Origin: Prorocentrum cordatum
Lineage: Eukaryota > Sar > Dinophyceae > Prorocentrales > Prorocentraceae
Assembly: GCA_963575745.1 (NCBI GenBank)
Contig: CAUYUJ010003991.1
Location: 62,001 to 126,000 of the forward strand
Length of the DNA: 64,000 bases
Reading direction: 5' to 3'
This document shows, one piece after another, positions 62,692-64,000 of the stretch. The notes beneath the pieces were generated by a model. That model saw only the letters and a program-made list of their open reading frames with translations. It had not been told where the DNA came from and did not search any database. How positions within the stretch are numbered: the stretch's first letter is position 1; each line of letters begins with the position of its first letter. Both the position numbers and the translations under genes were made by a program.

Positions 62692-63962
62692 GTGGCAACG
62701 GGAAGTCGCTGCGATCGAAGCTGACTCCGGCTGCGCTCGGCGAGGCGATGGTCAAGTTCGCCAGCACTTACCTCCTGGCCCGAGACAGGGAATCCCAGGT
62801 TTCTGCCAAGCGTCTCATCGGTACCATGGCCGTAATCTTCCAGGAGGTGCAGAAGGGCGAGAAGATCCAGGAGGTCGTTGCCAAGAATATGTTTGCCAGG
62901 GCGGAATTGCTCGTTCGTGAGAACCACGGGAAAGCCGAGGACGAGCGCTACTACGCGTGGGCATGCGCTGATTTTGTCATCGAGTGGAACCACGCGTTCC
63001 GCATTGAATGCGACGATGATGCCGTTCACGCCTGGCGGCGTCGTTTGCCGCTGATCGCATTCGAGGGCGATTTCACTCGCAACGCCACCTTGGTATCGGT
63101 TGAGCGCGGCCTCTTCCTGGCTGACCCTGAATTGGAGGAATGGGCCTCCTCAGGGGTGGGGGGCTTCATCCATATGACCCGAGGCATCCTGCCGATCATT
63201 GAGAAGTATTCGGCGACCGAGGCCTGCGACAAGCTGGACAATCCCTCCCCCGCGCGCGCAGCGGAGTACGTGGCCGAGTACGCGTTGAAACGCATTGTCC
63301 AGAAGCACGACAACATGATGGACAAGAAGAACTCCAAGGGTGTGACGCTCCGCAAGGTCCTGATGAACGCAAGCTCCACGAAGAACTACTACTACCTGCG
63401 CAATAACTTGGTGTTCGCCCAGCTCTCTCGCGGGCAGCTGATCGCCCAGGGCACGCCGCAGAACGAGGCCGAGCACAGGACTCTGAAGCGCTGGGCATGG
63501 TGCGTCTGGCAGCAGCACGAAGATCGCGTCCACGTGCTGAAGGAGGTCTACGCCCTGCACCGCTTGCTCGTCCATGCCGCCCAGCGCGAGCAGCTCGGCA
63601 CGCGGCTTCCACCCCTGCGGCTCGCGCAGATCGTGGCAGGCCAGATCGCTGCCGGCGGTCTCAGGGGCAATCCTGGGAGAAGCGAGGCGCCGCCTGCTCG
63701 AGAGGATGGCCCAGGAGTTTCGGTGCCCAACGGAGAGGGCCCGAAGCGCAGTGCACTCAAGAGGTCCGTTGTTAAGATGGACGCCGAGTTGGCTGCGAAA
63801 CAGCAGGGCGGCAAGAAGAAGCGGGCCACTTCGTGGGGCAAGGCCACAATGGCAAAGAAGAATAAGCCGTGGGGGCACAAGAAGAGAGCAGCGCAATCGA
63901 GGAAGGCAACGCCCTCGACGGTGCACGCCGTGGTCGAGGAGGTTGCGGGGCTCCAGGCCTAA
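62692..63962 (+). CDS. 3' exon of a transposase-like gene
   Basis: I start it at an AG|G acceptor (TTCCCCAG|GTGGCAACGGG) because the frame is open upstream of the first ATG (62748) into GGNGKSLRSKLTPAALGEA. About 423 residues without repeats: helical core (YLLARDRESQVSAKRLIGTM), DERYYAWACADFVIEWNHAF, GVTLRKVLMNASSTKNYYYL, and near the end QGTPQNEAEHRTLKRWAWCV followed by LHRLLVHAAQREQ. The NEAxHxxL pattern resembles the last conserved acid region of some transposases, but this is weak. A Lys/Arg-rich C-terminus (KKKRATSWGKATMAKKNKPW) is a likely nuclear localisation or DNA-binding tail. The stop is at 63960-63962. Upstream exons were not identified; the satellite lies directly before it. Confidence 0.55.
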
Positions 63963-64000
63963 TGCGGCAAGATCAGCTTGGCCTGAGATCAGGCCATTCG

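Overview
The window looks like nuclear DNA of a dinoflagellate. It is GC-rich with no bacterial gene packing, it is dominated by low-complexity and tandem repeats, and the few recognisable proteins belong to selfish-element families common in dinoflagellate genomes: a RING-RT-endonuclease LINE with a VGEASHPGP motif, an ISXO2/IS1595-like transposase, and transposon-like genes containing motifs such as VDLMxxGDLG. I recognise no conventional host gene, no rRNA and no intact tRNA. Species cannot be assigned from the sequence. All family calls come from motif recognition, not from a search.

Layout. 0-20 kb is almost entirely repeats: a degenerate CCCTATAG-type array, two small terminal-inverted-repeat elements (one flanked by an exact 20-bp direct repeat), mirror-oriented CCAAGAGG/CCTCTTGG arrays with a recurring ~40-bp core, a 590-bp tandem module expanded with CCG, a ~1.5-kb segmental duplication, and a ~535-bp foldback. 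20.5-25.3 kb is a decayed minus-strand APE-type LINE: a WW-domain ORF, then an apurinic-like endonuclease, then C-terminal remnants, with the reverse transcriptase deleted. A second minus-strand LINE (about 25.3-36.4 kb) lies immediately upstream. It has a RING finger, reverse transcriptase and a restriction-like endonuclease, is broken by one frameshift, and ends in a poly(A) tail abutting the WW ORF. Its 3' untranslated region is a 2.6-kb GTG/GTC higher-order repeat, and a 3'-UTR-only relative lies at 46.4-48.8 kb.

36.6-45.2 kb is an accessory block with three minus-strand genes: a coiled-coil protein, an ISXO2-like transposase with a candidate 189-nt intron and one in-frame stop, and a P-loop NTPase whose Walker A is interrupted by a G9 homopolymer frameshift. 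48.9-54 kb is simple sequence (TG, CG and G-rich) with a scrap of another LINE endonuclease and a tRNA-like A/B-box pair. 55.6-57.7 kb is a two-exon transposon-like gene on the minus strand whose intron is filled with repeats. 59-64 kb is on the plus strand: a frameshifted gene, a 95/103-bp satellite whose every unit can fold into a hairpin, and a 3' exon at 62.7-64 kb.

Overall this is a transposon graveyard in which elements nested into one another, and homopolymer or single-base frameshifts interrupt most long genes. Some of these breaks may be assembly errors rather than biological decay.
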